Made by a program: the position numbers and the translations under genes. Of a stretch of DNA of 64,000 nucleotides, positions 44,131 to 54,162 are shown in pieces. The notes under the pieces are model-generated. The model worked only from the letters and a program-made list of their open reading frames with translations, was not told where the DNA came from and ran no database searches. Origin of the DNA: Entophlyctis helioformis (Eukaryota > Chytridiomycota > Chytridiomycetes > Chytridiales > Chytriomycetaceae); NCBI GenBank assembly GCA_025526915.1, contig JAHLKH010000075.1, positions 54,470-118,469 on the forward strand. The letters are read 5' to 3'. Numbering within the stretch: the stretch's first letter is position 1; each line of letters opens with the position of its first letter.

Positions 44131-46590
44131 TCACGAGTGGATCGACAGCAGCAGCTGGGCCGCCTCGGCCATCTGCGAGTCCGGCGCCCCCTGATCGCTG
44201 CCTCCGCCTTGTGCAGCTCCCATGTCACTCTTCTTGCCTCGCTTGCGTGCACTCCCGCTGCTCCCAGCACTTCTCGCTCGCTGGCGCGGTGGTCGTTGGC
44301 GCTTTCCGCCCGTGTGCTGGTCGTCCGCATGCTCAGCGACCGCCAGCAGCGACGACGGTGGCGGCAGTGTGGACCGGCCGCTGCGGTACACTGGATCTTG
44401 GGCAGGGTACTGCGAGGCAGAACCCACCACCGATGAGCCGTAGTACAGGTGTGGGGGTGCCATATGAGTGGCTGCTAGATCGCTGTCGACGCGCGGCTGA
44501 ATGGGCGAATAGCCTTGTGAGTGGTAGTGGCCAGCCGACAGGATCTGTTGCTGTTGCTGTTGCTGATCCTGCGGGTAGTGAGGGTAGTGCTGGTAGTGCT
44601 GCGGGGGAGGATACTGGTACAGCTGGTGATGGCCATCAGGTCTCGGTGTGTTGGACTGATAGTGGCCAGGATACGGACCAGCTGACGCCGGAGCGGCTCT
44701 GAATCTCTTGTGCGGATCGTAGGGCGGCTCGTGCGCTGCTGTGGAGATGGGCCACAGCGGTGGCTGGGAGTTGGCGGCGGCGCCGAGGGCTGGCGGTTGG
44801 GCGGGCGATGACATCGTAGGTGTGCGCAGGGACATTGCGGGCGACGGATCCATGTCCGACGCGTGAGCAGCGGACAGTCGGCGGTTGAACGCGGCGTCGC
44901 TGTGTTGGCCAGATGGCTCTCCTGCCGATGGCGGCAATGGCGACACGGATCCAGGTGGAGCCCACACAGACGGATCCAGGTGGTGGTGCGGCGTGCTGCG
45001 GCTCCTGCGATGAGCGCCGCGTCTGAACTGCGGCTGTGCATTCATCGGCGCCGGCATCATCGCCGGCTGCTGCTGCAATGGTGGGTGCTGCATATGTGCA
45101 CCGGCAGACGGCTGCGACACAGACTGCCGCACATTGAACGCTGCCGATCCTTGAGAAGCGTGGCCAGCCAGCGACGAAAAGGGTGGCAAAGTGGACGAGA
45201 ATGGTGCCGTCAGCATTCTTGGAAACGCAGTCGCAGGCGGCCCGCTTGGCGTATCCGGAAGAGCAAACGACTCGAGCGAAGAGGACGCGCTTGTGGCGAT
45301 ATCCTGTCGCCGATCCGCTGAGCGATCTACGGGCATGTGGCGCAGTGGGGTTGTTGACATTCGCGCAAAGGCCGAGGTCGGACCAGAGTCGAATCCGATA
45401 GAGGATGCGCTGTAGACTGACGAGCTGGCGCTTGGCAGACTGATGCCAATCGACGGCAGCGACTTACGGATCGTTGCCAGTGCACGGCGAATCGGGCTGA
45501 GCGGTGCGCCAATGCTTGCACGGCGAGACCGAACACCGCCAGCAGATGCTTGCGTCGTTTGCACGCTGAGCGGAGTTGGCTGGTGGAGTTGCTGCTGAGA
45601 CGTGGCGGCACTGGACGCGATGCTGGTGCTGGCATTGGCCACGTCCGACGCGGCAGAAACCGTGCCGTGGTCAGCAGACAACGAAACCGAGACCGAGGCA
45701 GATCGACGGCCACTGCGGCGGCCACTCGCGTGGGCAGCATCGGCACGACTACCTGCACGACTCATCGCAGCGGCCGACGCCAGCAGATCGTTGCGTATCC
45801 GCTCGGTATCCCGTTTCGACAGCAGCCGCGAGGCGTATGGCTGCACATCGCCTGCAACAGCGCCGCGGCGCTCTTTGGCGCGGCGGTTCTGGAACCACAC
45901 TTGGATCTCGCGGTTGGTCATGCCGAGCCGCTCGGCAAGCTGCTGGCGAGTCTCCCATGACGGGCGGTCGTCGATGCGATACTGGCGCTGGAGAACGAGG
46001 AGACTGTCGTTGTGGATGCGGCGGCGATGCTGGCCCGACGGCGTTGGTGTGAAGCTGGGCGGGTTGATATGCCAGTGCGTTGCGGCCGGTGGCGCGGTGG
46101 ACGATACAAGCGCAATGTCGCTTGGCCGGGCAGACATTGAGATGGATCGGTGGCGGCCGGCAGCACGAGTGGCAGGCAGTGCAGGAGCTGGTGGAGTCAC
46201 GGTCGCAGGCATGAGCGGGGGTGTGTCGCCGACGAGCTGGGATGCAGCAGCAGCAGCAGGCGCTGGTTTGTTGGTGCCCGTGCTCGCCTTGCCGTGTGTG
46301 GATGGAATTGCTGCTGCTGCTGCTGCGTCGTCGGTGTCTGCAGCCTTCCATAGGACATGGTGCCAGCGATCATGGCGCACGGGCTTGGCGGCCTGCTTGG
46401 CAGGCGACGCAGCAGAAGCGGCAGAAGCAGCAGACGAGGAGGCGACGTCGGCCGTGGCCGAGGGTGCCGGCAGCTCGCGGGCAGCAGGCGATGCCGCCGG
46501 CGCATTCGAAGCAGGCGGCGCAGCAGAGTCCAAGACGGCGGGCGATGAATCCATTGCAGACAGCGGCGGGCCAGGCGGGTATGTTGCCAT
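44131..46590 (-). CDS. Homeodomain transcription factor
   Basis: A single exon of 819 residues from ATG 46590 (MATYPPGPPLSAMDSS). Upstream in-frame codons to 46809 run through Arg/Thr/His simple sequence and are probably 5' UTR. The homeodomain lies at about residues 185-245: RIHNDSLLVLQRQYRIDDRP, then LAERLGMTNREIQVWFQNRR ending RAKERRG. It carries the helix-3 WFQNRR signature and no three-residue TALE insertion between helices 1 and 2. The rest is Ser/Pro/Gln-rich with short hydrophobic patches. The C-terminus has a basic cluster (KRQRPPRQRARS, ARKRGKKSD) and a final AEAAQLLLSIHS. It probably acts as a DNA-binding regulator; its targets are unknown. Confidence 0.9.
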   Translation of the reverse strand: MATYPPGPPLSAMDSSPAVLDSAAPPASNAPAASPAARELPAPSATADVASSSAASAASAASPAKQAAKPVRHDRWHHVLWKAADTDDAAAAAAIPSTHGKASTGTNKPAPAAAAASQLVGDTPPLMPATVTPPAPALPATRAAGRHRSISMSARPSDIALVSSTAPPAATHWHINPPSFTPTPSGQHRRRIHNDSLLVLQRQYRIDDRPSWETRQQLAERLGMTNREIQVWFQNRRAKERRGAVAGDVQPYASRLLSKRDTERIRNDLLASAAAMSRAGSRADAAHASGRRSGRRSASVSVSLSADHGTVSAASDVANASTSIASSAATSQQQLHQPTPLSVQTTQASAGGVRSRRASIGAPLSPIRRALATIRKSLPSIGISLPSASSSVYSASSIGFDSGPTSAFARMSTTPLRHMPVDRSADRRQDIATSASSSLESFALPDTPSGPPATAFPRMLTAPFSSTLPPFSSLAGHASQGSAAFNVRQSVSQPSAGAHMQHPPLQQQPAMMPAPMNAQPQFRRGAHRRSRSTPHHHLDPSVWAPPGSVSPLPPSAGEPSGQHSDAAFNRRLSAAHASDMDPSPAMSLRTPTMSSPAQPPALGAAANSQPPLWPISTAAHEPPYDPHKRFRAAPASAGPYPGHYQSNTPRPDGHHQLYQYPPPQHYQHYPHYPQDQQQQQQQILSAGHYHSQGYSPIQPRVDSDLAATHMAPPHLYYGSSVVGSASQYPAQDPVYRSGRSTLPPPSSLLAVAEHADDQHTGGKRQRPPRQRARSAGSSGSARKRGKKSDMGAAQGGGSDQGAPDSQMAEAAQLLLSIHS

Positions 46591-47031
46591 CGAGGAAAGC
46601 CCGGAAGCGAGGGCGATGACGCGGCGACGGCGGGGGAGAGCAAGCCGCGCGGGATGGAGACGGCGACGTCGGGGGTGGATGCCAGGCGATGGGGCGGGCG
46701 GGCGAGTGCTTGCGGGCGTGTGCTTGCGTGCGTGCGTGCGTGCGTGTGAAAGTGTGCGCGTGCTGCCAAGCGTCGTTTTTTCGTTGTGTGGCGTGGCACG
46801 CAAGGCCACGCGCCGCCTGTGGCATGTGCCAGGGCGGGTGTCTGCGTGTGTCTGCGTGTGTCTGCGTGTGTATCAGCCTGCCTGCGTGTGTCTACACTTG
46901 TGTCTGCATCTGTGTCGGCCTGCCTCTAGCGGCCGCTGCCGTCCCAAGCAGGCGTCTGCGGCTAAACGCGCCGCCCGCTTTGTGTGTGTGTGCACACGCT
47001 CGATCTGGCTTTCCCCAAAACTCGGCCACCA
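46591..47031. promoter_or_regulatory. Shared upstream region of the homeobox and HSP78 genes
   Basis: The 441-bp divergent gap contains TGCG-rich simple repeats (46720-46770) and TGTGTCTGCG repeats (about 46840-46915). No gene is seen. I see no perfect heat-shock element (three or more alternating nGAAn units), though HSP78 genes are heat-inducible in yeast. Confidence 0.45.
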
Positions 47032-49859
47032 ATGAGAGTTTCACGGTTCGTCGCTCGCATCGCACAGGCTCGCGGACACACGGGGCTGCTGCAGAGACCG
47101 TCTGCAGCATGGCCGCTCTCGTCTGCCCTTGTGCATCAGCACTCGGTGCTCCAACAGCCTGTCGCTGTGCCCTCGGCATGCAGCAGCCGTCTGCTGCATT
47201 CGTCGCATCAAAGCCTCGCCAACATCGGCGGTCCAGGCGGCCCTGGCGGCCAAGGCTTCCCCGGCTTCCGCATGCACCAGCCAGAGGACCATGAGCCCAA
47301 GCCAGGCGACGCCCTCAAAAAGTACGGCGTCGACCTCACGGCCCTGGCCGAGGAGGGCAAGCTGGACCCCGTCATTGGCCGTGACGACGAGATTCGTCGT
47401 GCATTGCAAGTGTGAGTCATGAGAACCGCGTCGAACCTTCTGGGCATGCCGAGAGCCACCTCGCAGACTCACTTCAACAATCACCACGCATGACATGGCA
47501 TCGCATGGCATCGCATGACATGCGGCTGCAGACTGTCGAGAAGAACAAAGAACAATCCCGTGCTCATCGGAAAGGCTGGTGTCGGAAAGACGGCCATCGC
47601 AGAGGGGCTGGCGCAGCGCATCGTCAATGACGAGGTCCCCGAGAGCATGCGCAAGAAGCGCGTTGTGTCGCTCGACCTTGGCGTATGTTGGCGGCTGCAA
47701 CAATGGGACGATGGTGCCAGTCAGAGACAGCAAGGCTGACACGCTCTCCATCGAATGGCAGGCTCTGGTCGCCGGCAGCAAGTACCGCGGCGAGTTTGAG
47801 GAGCGGCTCAAGGCTGTGCTCAAGGACGTCGAAGCAGAAGAGGGCAACATGATCCTGTTCATCGATGGTAACATGGCGCTCATCTTCACTGGCCACTTGC
47901 ACAGATGCATCCATCCATGGCGTGGCTGACTCGAGTGGCAACCACGGCTAGAGCTGCACATGATCTTTGGCCTTGGCAAGGGCGAAGGGGGCATGGACGC
48001 GAGCAACATGCTCAAGCCTGCCCTGGCACGTGGCACGCTTCGATGCTGTGGCGCAACAACCATCGACGAGTACCGCAAGTACATTGAAAAGGTGGGCCAT
48101 CACAGATCGCTCTGGTCGAGAGAATGACGTCCGCTGAATGTCTGCTGTGACAGGATCCCGCACTTGCACGTCGGTTCCAGGCTGTGCTTGTTGACGAGCC
48201 GTCCGTCGAGGCCACAATCTCCATCCTGCGAGGTCTCAAGGAGCGCTACGAAGTCCATCACGGTGTACGCATCAGCGATGCAGCGCTTGTCGCAGCGGCA
48301 CAGTACTCGGCGCGCTACATCACAGACCGATTTCTTCCCGACAAGGCCATCGATCTCGTCGACGAAGCCTGCTCGAAACTGCGTCTCGCACAAGAGAGCA
48401 AGCCCGACGTCCTCGAGAAGCTCGAGCGGTCGATTCTGACGCTCAAGATCGAGCTCGAGTCGCTCAAAAAGGAAAAGGACTTGATGACGCGGCAGAGACG
48501 TGAAGCGCTCCTACAGGATCTGAGCGAGAAGGAGAAGGAAGCCAATTCGCTGACGGCTGTGTGGCGCGAGGAGAGAGGCAAGCTTGACCGCATCAAGCAG
48601 ATCAAGGAGGAGCTCGAGCAGGCGCGTATCGAGTCTGAACTGGCGCAGCGGCATGCGCAGCTGCTACGTGCATCCGAGCTCATGTACGACAAGATTCCCA
48701 AGCTGGAGAAGCAGCTGGCAGAAGACGAGAGGTGGGTGGATGAACCGTTTGTGACTCGTGCGGCCATTGTGCGATCAACGCTCACACCGCGCGGCTCAGC
48801 AGCAGTGACTCGCGCGGAACTCTTGTCCACGAGCGCGTTACGGTCGATGACATTGCACTGGTCGTGTCTCAAGCAACGGGTATCCCTGTCTCGTCGCTGA
48901 TGAAGGGCGACCGTGAAAAGCTGCTGCACCTCGAAGACGAGCTCAAGAAGAACGTCGTGGGCCAAGACGAAGCCATCCAGGCTGTTGCCGAGGCAGTGCG
49001 TCTCAGCCGCGCCGGTCTCCAGTCGTCTCAGCGGCCCATTGCATCGTTCCTCTTCATGGGCCCCACCGGCGTGGGCAAGACCGAGCTGTGCAAGACCCTT
49101 GCGCGGTTCCTGTTTGACACCGAGCAGGCGATTGTCCGCATCGACATGAGCGAATACCAAGAAAAGTTCTCAACGTCGCGTCTTGTGGGTGCACCTCCCG
49201 GATATGTTGGATACGACGAGGGCGGCCAGCTCGCCGAAGCCGTGCGCCGCAAGCCGTACTCGATCGTGCTGCTTGACGAGATCGAAAAGGCGCATCGCGA
49301 CGTAACCAATATCCTGCTTCAGGTGCTTGACGACGGATTCCTCACCGACTCGCAGGGCCGCAAGGTTGATTTCCGCAACACGATCATCATCATGACGTCC
49401 AACCTTGGCGCCGACGTGCTTGTTGCGGATGCATCCAGCACCAGCGGACGTATCAGCGCCGAGACCGAAGCGAAGGTGTACCAGTCCGTGCGATCTCATT
49501 TCTCGCCCGAGTTCATCAACCGCATTGACGAGCTTGTCGTGTTCAACCGTTTGTCCAAGTCGGCCCTGCGCGATATTGTCAATGTGCGGCTGCGTGAAGT
49601 GCAGACGCGCGTGTTTGACCAGCACCAGCTGACGCTGCGGGTATCGGATGCTGCCCGCGAGTGGCTTGCCGATGCGGGATACGATCCCGTGTATGGCGCT
49701 CGGCCGCTTAACCGGGTCATCCTGAAGCGCGTTCTGAACCCGCTGGCGCAGGCTGTGATTGAGGGATCCGTGCGGGAGGGCGAGACGGTCGATGTGATTG
49801 TCGGCGAGACGTCTGGCGAGCTCGAGGTGGTGCGCAACCATGATCCAGAGATTGCGTGA
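47032..49859 (+). CDS. HSP78: HSP78, mitochondrial ClpB-type disaggregase
   Basis: Six exons (47032-47411, 47532-47682, 47762-47867, 47952-48091, 48154-48731, 48800-49859) encode 804 residues. A basic presequence ([15 protein letters not shown]) leads to [20 protein letters not shown], so the bacterial ClpB N-domain is absent, as in yeast Hsp78. NBD1 has Walker [10 protein letters not shown] (most homologues read GEPGVGKTA), pore region [12 protein letters not shown] and FIDELHMIFG. A roughly 130-residue charged coiled coil follows. NBD2 has [20 protein letters not shown], the pore loop [13 protein letters not shown], Walker [11 protein letters not shown] and RPLNRVI near the end. It works with mitochondrial Hsp70 to dissolve aggregates in the matrix. 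Confidence 0.95.
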
Positions 49860-49987
49860 TGGCGTTGTTTGTTTGTGTGGCGCACCAGTCTCGCCCGGTT
49901 ACGTTTCGAGTCCGAAAAACTTGCCATAAAAACGGTCGTGTGACACTTTCCTCTACATCCAACAACAACACCTCATTGACATCAACG

Positions 49988-50845
49988 ATGCTTGTTTCTG
50001 CTGGCTACGCTGGTCTCGCTGCCCTCTACAACATCTTCCTCATTGCCGAGGTTGTTGCCCTCCGCTTCAAGCTCAACGTAAGCCGCTCTCCTGCCGCCTT
50101 GTCCAGTCGCCGCTTGTGCACATCCGCTGAATGCCGCTTTCCCGCCCGTCTCCACGCCACAACAGATTGCTCTCGGCGATGGAACCCGCGAGCAAGTCAT
50201 TGAGCTCCTTGGCAAGTTCAAGGAGAACCCAGACATCATCCACGACAGCAAGGCAGGCAAGTACCTGGCTCGCTCGCTCGCTCGACGGTGCAGCTGCCCC
50301 ATGCATTTGTACTGACGCATGGCGCTACCCGACCATTTCCGACAACGGCGGCCGACCATCATTTGGCGGCCGACACAACCTGGCTCATGGCGGCCGATCG
50401 TGGCGGCCGCACCTGGTTCGTGGCGGCCGACAATACCCGACCGACTATGGCGTGTTTGACGATCCACAGTGGCGCCGTTCGAGTCCAGGAACTACAGACT
50501 CACGCGCGCAGTCCGTGCGCACGGCAACTACCTCGAGTCCGCACCCATGGTATGCTTCCACTCGCTCTCCCACGCATCAAACCATCATGCACTCACGCCA
50601 TCTGCAACAAGCTCGTGATCCTCGTCGCGCTTGCCGAGCTCAACGGCATGGCGCTCTGGGCCGTCCACACCATCTTCATTGTCTTCTTTGCCACACGCCT
50701 CATGCACCGTCACGCTCTCCGCTCAGACGCCGTTGCCGCCGGTCCGTTCCGCAAGATTGGAACCGCCTCATTCCTGCTCCTTGTCGTCGTACTTTCGCTC
50801 TGGAACGTCTACGGCGGCTTCATCCAGCCCCTTATTTCCAAGTAG
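49988..50845 (+). CDS. MAPEG-family membrane protein, copy A
   Basis: Four exons (49988-50077, 50166-50256, 50470-50549, 50612-50845) give 164 residues. The MAPEG hallmark RAVRAHGNYLESAP lies before helix 2, where glutathione binds in microsomal glutathione transferases and MGST3-like enzymes. Four hydrophobic segments are visible. The gene has the same exon structure as copy B downstream (identical intron positions and phases), so the two are a tandem duplication. Intron 2 uses GCAAGT as donor where copy B uses GTGCGT at the same site. The last acceptor reads AACAAG rather than CAG. The substrate cannot be assigned. Confidence 0.8.
50257..50469 (+). other. GC-AG intron 2 of MAPEG copy A with GGCGGCCGA repeats
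   Basis: Donor GGCAG|GCAAGT, acceptor GATCCACAG|TGGCG. Phase and position match the GT-AG intron of copy B. The intron (213 nt) contains five copies of GGCGGCCG(A) spaced 14-24 nt apart between about 50347 and 50429. Confidence 0.8.
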
Positions 50846-51102
50846 TCGCCTCGCATTGCATCTCCATCCATCCTTACTATCGTTTCTTTTGCAACTCGCC
50901 ATACAATGAAGTGCCTCGTCTAGTCCAACGCTCGTCCATCGCGTGTTCAGTGGTAACACCTGGCATGCTCGATGATCGTCAACCACGCAGGGCAGGCATG
51001 CACATGCATCGCTGGCTCTGTCTCCTTGCATGACCAGCCGCGACTTCCTCCCGAGCCGATCCGTTCCGCACTTTCTCTCCGTTAATGTTTTACGAGCACC
51101 AC

Positions 51103-51912
51103 ATGCTTGCCACTGCAGGATACGCTGGTCTCGCCGCTCTCTACGGCATCTCGCTGACACTCGACGTTGTGCGTCTGCGCAACAAGCTGCAGGTATGCCC
51201 ACCGTAACCCCGCCTGCCCCACCCGCACTCTGCCTGCACCCCCCTGCTCTGCTTCGGTAAACAAAGGCGCTGACGGACGGACGGCCGGCTCGGAACAAAC
51301 GCCTTGTGTGCCCTGGACAGGTCTCGCTCGGCGACGGCACCCGCGAGCAGGTGCTGGAGCTCCTGACCAAGTACCGCCAGGACCCAGCCATTCTCGACGA
51401 CGCCAAGCAAGGTGCGTCTGCCTGCCTTCCTGCCTGCCTGCCAGCCTGTCCGTCTGTTTCTGTCGGCTGACCAACACACAACTGACCATGCGCCACCAGT
51501 GTCGCCGTTTGGCTCCAAGTACTACCGCCTGACCCGAGCTGTCCGCATTCACGGCAACTACATGGAGGTCGCTCCCATCGTACGTCTGGGCTCCACACAG
51601 CCACCGCCATGACGGCTGTCCCAGCGCATGCACACTAACTCTAAGTGACAGACACTCCTCCTCGTCGGATTAGCCGAGTACAACGGCATGGACACGCTGG
51701 CGGTTCATGGCATCATGCTCACCTTCCTCGTCACGCGTGTGCTCCACCGCCGTGCCCTCCGCGACGATGCCACCGCTGCCGGCCGCAACAGACTCTATGG
51801 CACGTCAGCGTATCTGCTGCTCACGATCGGTATCGCGTCGTGGAACGTGTGGAAGGTCATTGCCGAGCCTGCTGTCCGTGCGGCATGGTCGGCCATCCAG
51901 TCGTCGTTCTAA
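51103..51912 (+). CDS. MAPEG-family membrane protein, copy B
   Basis: Four exons (51103-51192, 51321-51411, 51500-51579, 51652-51912) give 173 residues. It aligns with copy A from the first residues (MLATAGYAGLAALYGIS against MLVSAGYAGLAALYNIF), through VSLGDGTREQVLELLTKY, to RAVRIHGNYMEVAP and LLVGLAEYNGMDTL. I took the ATG at 51103 because copy A starts at the same point; an in-frame ATG at 51085 adds six residues. All introns are GT-AG. It probably works in glutathione-dependent lipid or peroxide metabolism at the ER, by family analogy. Confidence 0.82.
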
Positions 51913-52149
51913 TGCCAATCTAGCGACGAGCATGATCATCATCCACGCACACGCTCGCCGTTCTGCTATTAAAAAGCACGTTTGGGTGGACTCGTTGGCT
52001 GGGATCGGCGCTTGTTGCGGTTGGGATATGGGTCGGTGGTTTCATTCCAAGATATCAGAAAAGGAGCGGAAACGGGAGCCAGAGAGTCACGGAGAGTAGC
52101 GAGGAGGGAAAGGCAAGGTGTCCGATTGTGCTCGTGTGTAGGTGTGCGA

Positions 52150-53457
52150 TCAAACGAGGAGGAGGATCGAGAGACACTGGGCAGCAGCCAGAACAAAGAG
52201 GTACAGCACGCGCCGCTTGCGACCGTCGCGGCCAACCACGTTGTTGGTGCTCTGGTCAGGAACCACCAAGTACCGGAGCGTGCGAAGCTGCATTTCCAGC
52301 ACAGCATCAGAGCCAGGCATCCGTCAGAGATCCATCCAGCATGGGCCACAGCCAAGTCACACGCACCGTAAAGAATCCATAGGATAACACGATATAGAGC
52401 GCGGGCACGAGGAGCCACCACGCCAATTCGGCCAGAGCCAGCCCAGCAATAAACTTTCCAGCCACGAGTGCGTTGATCCTGTCGACAGAAGGCCGCATGT
52501 GAGCAGCACAATCGGCCTGGGTCAATACCATCGAGCCACACACTTACGTAACAAACTTGTAGCCGCAGTATGCAATAAGGTCGATAAACCCAGCATCGTT
52601 CGTGACGTTGAGCAGGTAGAACCCAGACTTGAGAAACAGAACCTCGAACATGATAATAAAGAACGCGCCGGTGGCCGTCTTTCCAAGCACGTCCGGCGTG
52701 AACCTGTCCCCCATGCATCAGTCCGGGATTCCCACGCAATACAGGCCAGCAGGCGCCGGCAGTCAACTCACTTGATGCCATTGTTGCTCGCGCCGAGCGT
52801 GAGGCCGACAAGAAGGACGTAGGTCACATACGACATGACAGGCAGGTATAGGTCGGGGGCATTCAGATCTTCGCGCGGCGGCGCGTATCCTTCCGCCTGG
52901 CCGCTCTGCTCGGACCGACGCACCAGCCGCGACCACGACTTGTGGCGGAAGGGGAACAGCAGCAATCGCAGCTTGGACAGCACGTATGGAGTGCTCACGT
53001 TGAAGTAGTACCGCAGCTGGACCACATTCACATACCGGTTGATCTGGGGCAGACATACACACAGACACACAGAGTGAGCAAGGCAGCCGTGAATGTTGCG
53101 GGCTTGCAAGGCAGTCTTACGTTCTGGTTGACGTTTTGCTGCACTTGGGCAAAGGCTTGGGTGCCGAGTTGCATGCCGATCTGGCCGGCCGCGCTGCCCT
53201 GGAAGTCGCTGATAAAGTTGGGCGTGCCCTGGGCAGTACCAAACAGACTGGGCCCGCCAGCTGCAGCCGTGGCTGCTGCGCCCGTCTGTCCTTGAGCCTG
53301 GACGCCCGATGTGCCGACTGATCCAGCCGATGCACCAAAGAAAGGCGATCTGCCGGCAGGCTGCTGCTGAGGTTGTTGCTGGGCCAAGTACGGGTTGGAG
53401 TACCCGGACGCACCACCACCGGCAGCGCCAGCCGCAGCAAGTCCTGCTCCGTACATG

Positions 53458-53504
<47 letters not shown>

Positions 53505-53915
53505 GGCAGACGCGGACGGCGTGTAACCGCCGCCAGCGCCGACGCCGCCAGACGAGGCGTAGTAGCCGGCACTTGCACCGGCAGCACCAGCGGGGGTAGG
53601 TTGCTGGCCGTACATGTACGGCTGGTACGAGCCTGCCGCCGGTGCGGCTGGCTGAGAAGGAGCACCGCCCATGGACTGCTGCTGGCCGTACCCGTATCCG
53701 AAGCCTGCACCAGCGCCAGCATAACCACCGCCACCCTGCGCCTGCTGTTGGTCCTGCTGGCCCGTCAGGATCCTGTGGCTCGAGTACTGTGGCACGGGCG
53801 CCTGCAGCGGCGGTGGAGAGCGGGTCGGGGGTCGGCCCTGCTGCTGCTGCTGCTGTTGCTGCTGCTGGCCATACCCTTGCTGTGGCTGGCCATAACCTTG
53901 TCCGCCTTGGTACAT
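52150..53915 (-). CDS. YIF1: YIF1, Golgi/ER Yip1-interacting factor
   Basis: Five exons (53915-53121, 53043-52772, 52703-52548, 52478-52367, 52287-52150) give 490 residues. YIF1 works with YIP1 in COPII vesicle traffic between ER and Golgi. The first 265 residues are Gln/Gly/Tyr/Ala-rich, longer than the usual fungal N-terminus. The domain itself is clear: INRYVNVVQLRYYFNVSTPY, LFPFRHKSW, NAPDLYLPVMSYVTYVLLVG, FTPDVLGKTATGAFF, LIAYCGYKFV and the last helices ending RRVLYLFVLAAAQ. Five hydrophobic segments match the family topology. The mobile element starts a few hundred bases upstream of this gene. Confidence 0.9.
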
Positions 53916-54113
53916 GTCTACGTCTGTCTGACCCACAGGGTTGAGTGCGACGTGGCTGGAAGATCTGGGCCCGATATTGATACAATTACCAAGGATTTTG
54001 GAGTTAAATTCGACCCAAGAGGCGTCGAGAAGAAGCCCACATATCACGTGATTGAAGGTTCGAGTCAGCAAAGACATGCGACGACAGGTGGGCGAGGCAC
54101 ATCCAACAGCATC
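53916..54113. promoter_or_regulatory. YIF1 upstream region next to the mobile element
   Basis: This short gap holds no gene. A CACGTG box occurs near 54046. The left boundary of the mobile element probably falls near 54100-54114, but no target-site duplication can be recognised from one end only. Confidence 0.35.
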
Positions 54114-54162
54114 TCACCTTCTATTGAAGTGACCCGTTAGGTCGATCGGGAGGTTCCCCGAT
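54114..54162 (-). ncRNA. Candidate Fanzor guide-RNA scaffold (hairpins after the stop codon)
   Basis: Read on the minus strand directly after the Fanzor TGA are three hairpins: ATCGGG-GAACCT-CCCGAT (54162-54145), GACC-TAACG-GGTC (54143-54131) and TCACTTC-AATA-GAAgGTGA (54132-54114). The second and third share two bases, so they may alternate. In known TnpB and Fanzor loci the omega/f-RNA overlaps or follows the 3' end of the nuclease gene and ends at the element boundary, with the guide taken from the flank. Position and structure fit that, but no expression evidence is available. Confidence 0.45.

Noticed and set aside
46591..46809. Homeobox start at 46809
   Set aside because: The added residues come from TGCG simple repeats (His/Thr/Arg). 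ATG 46590 gives a normal N-terminus.
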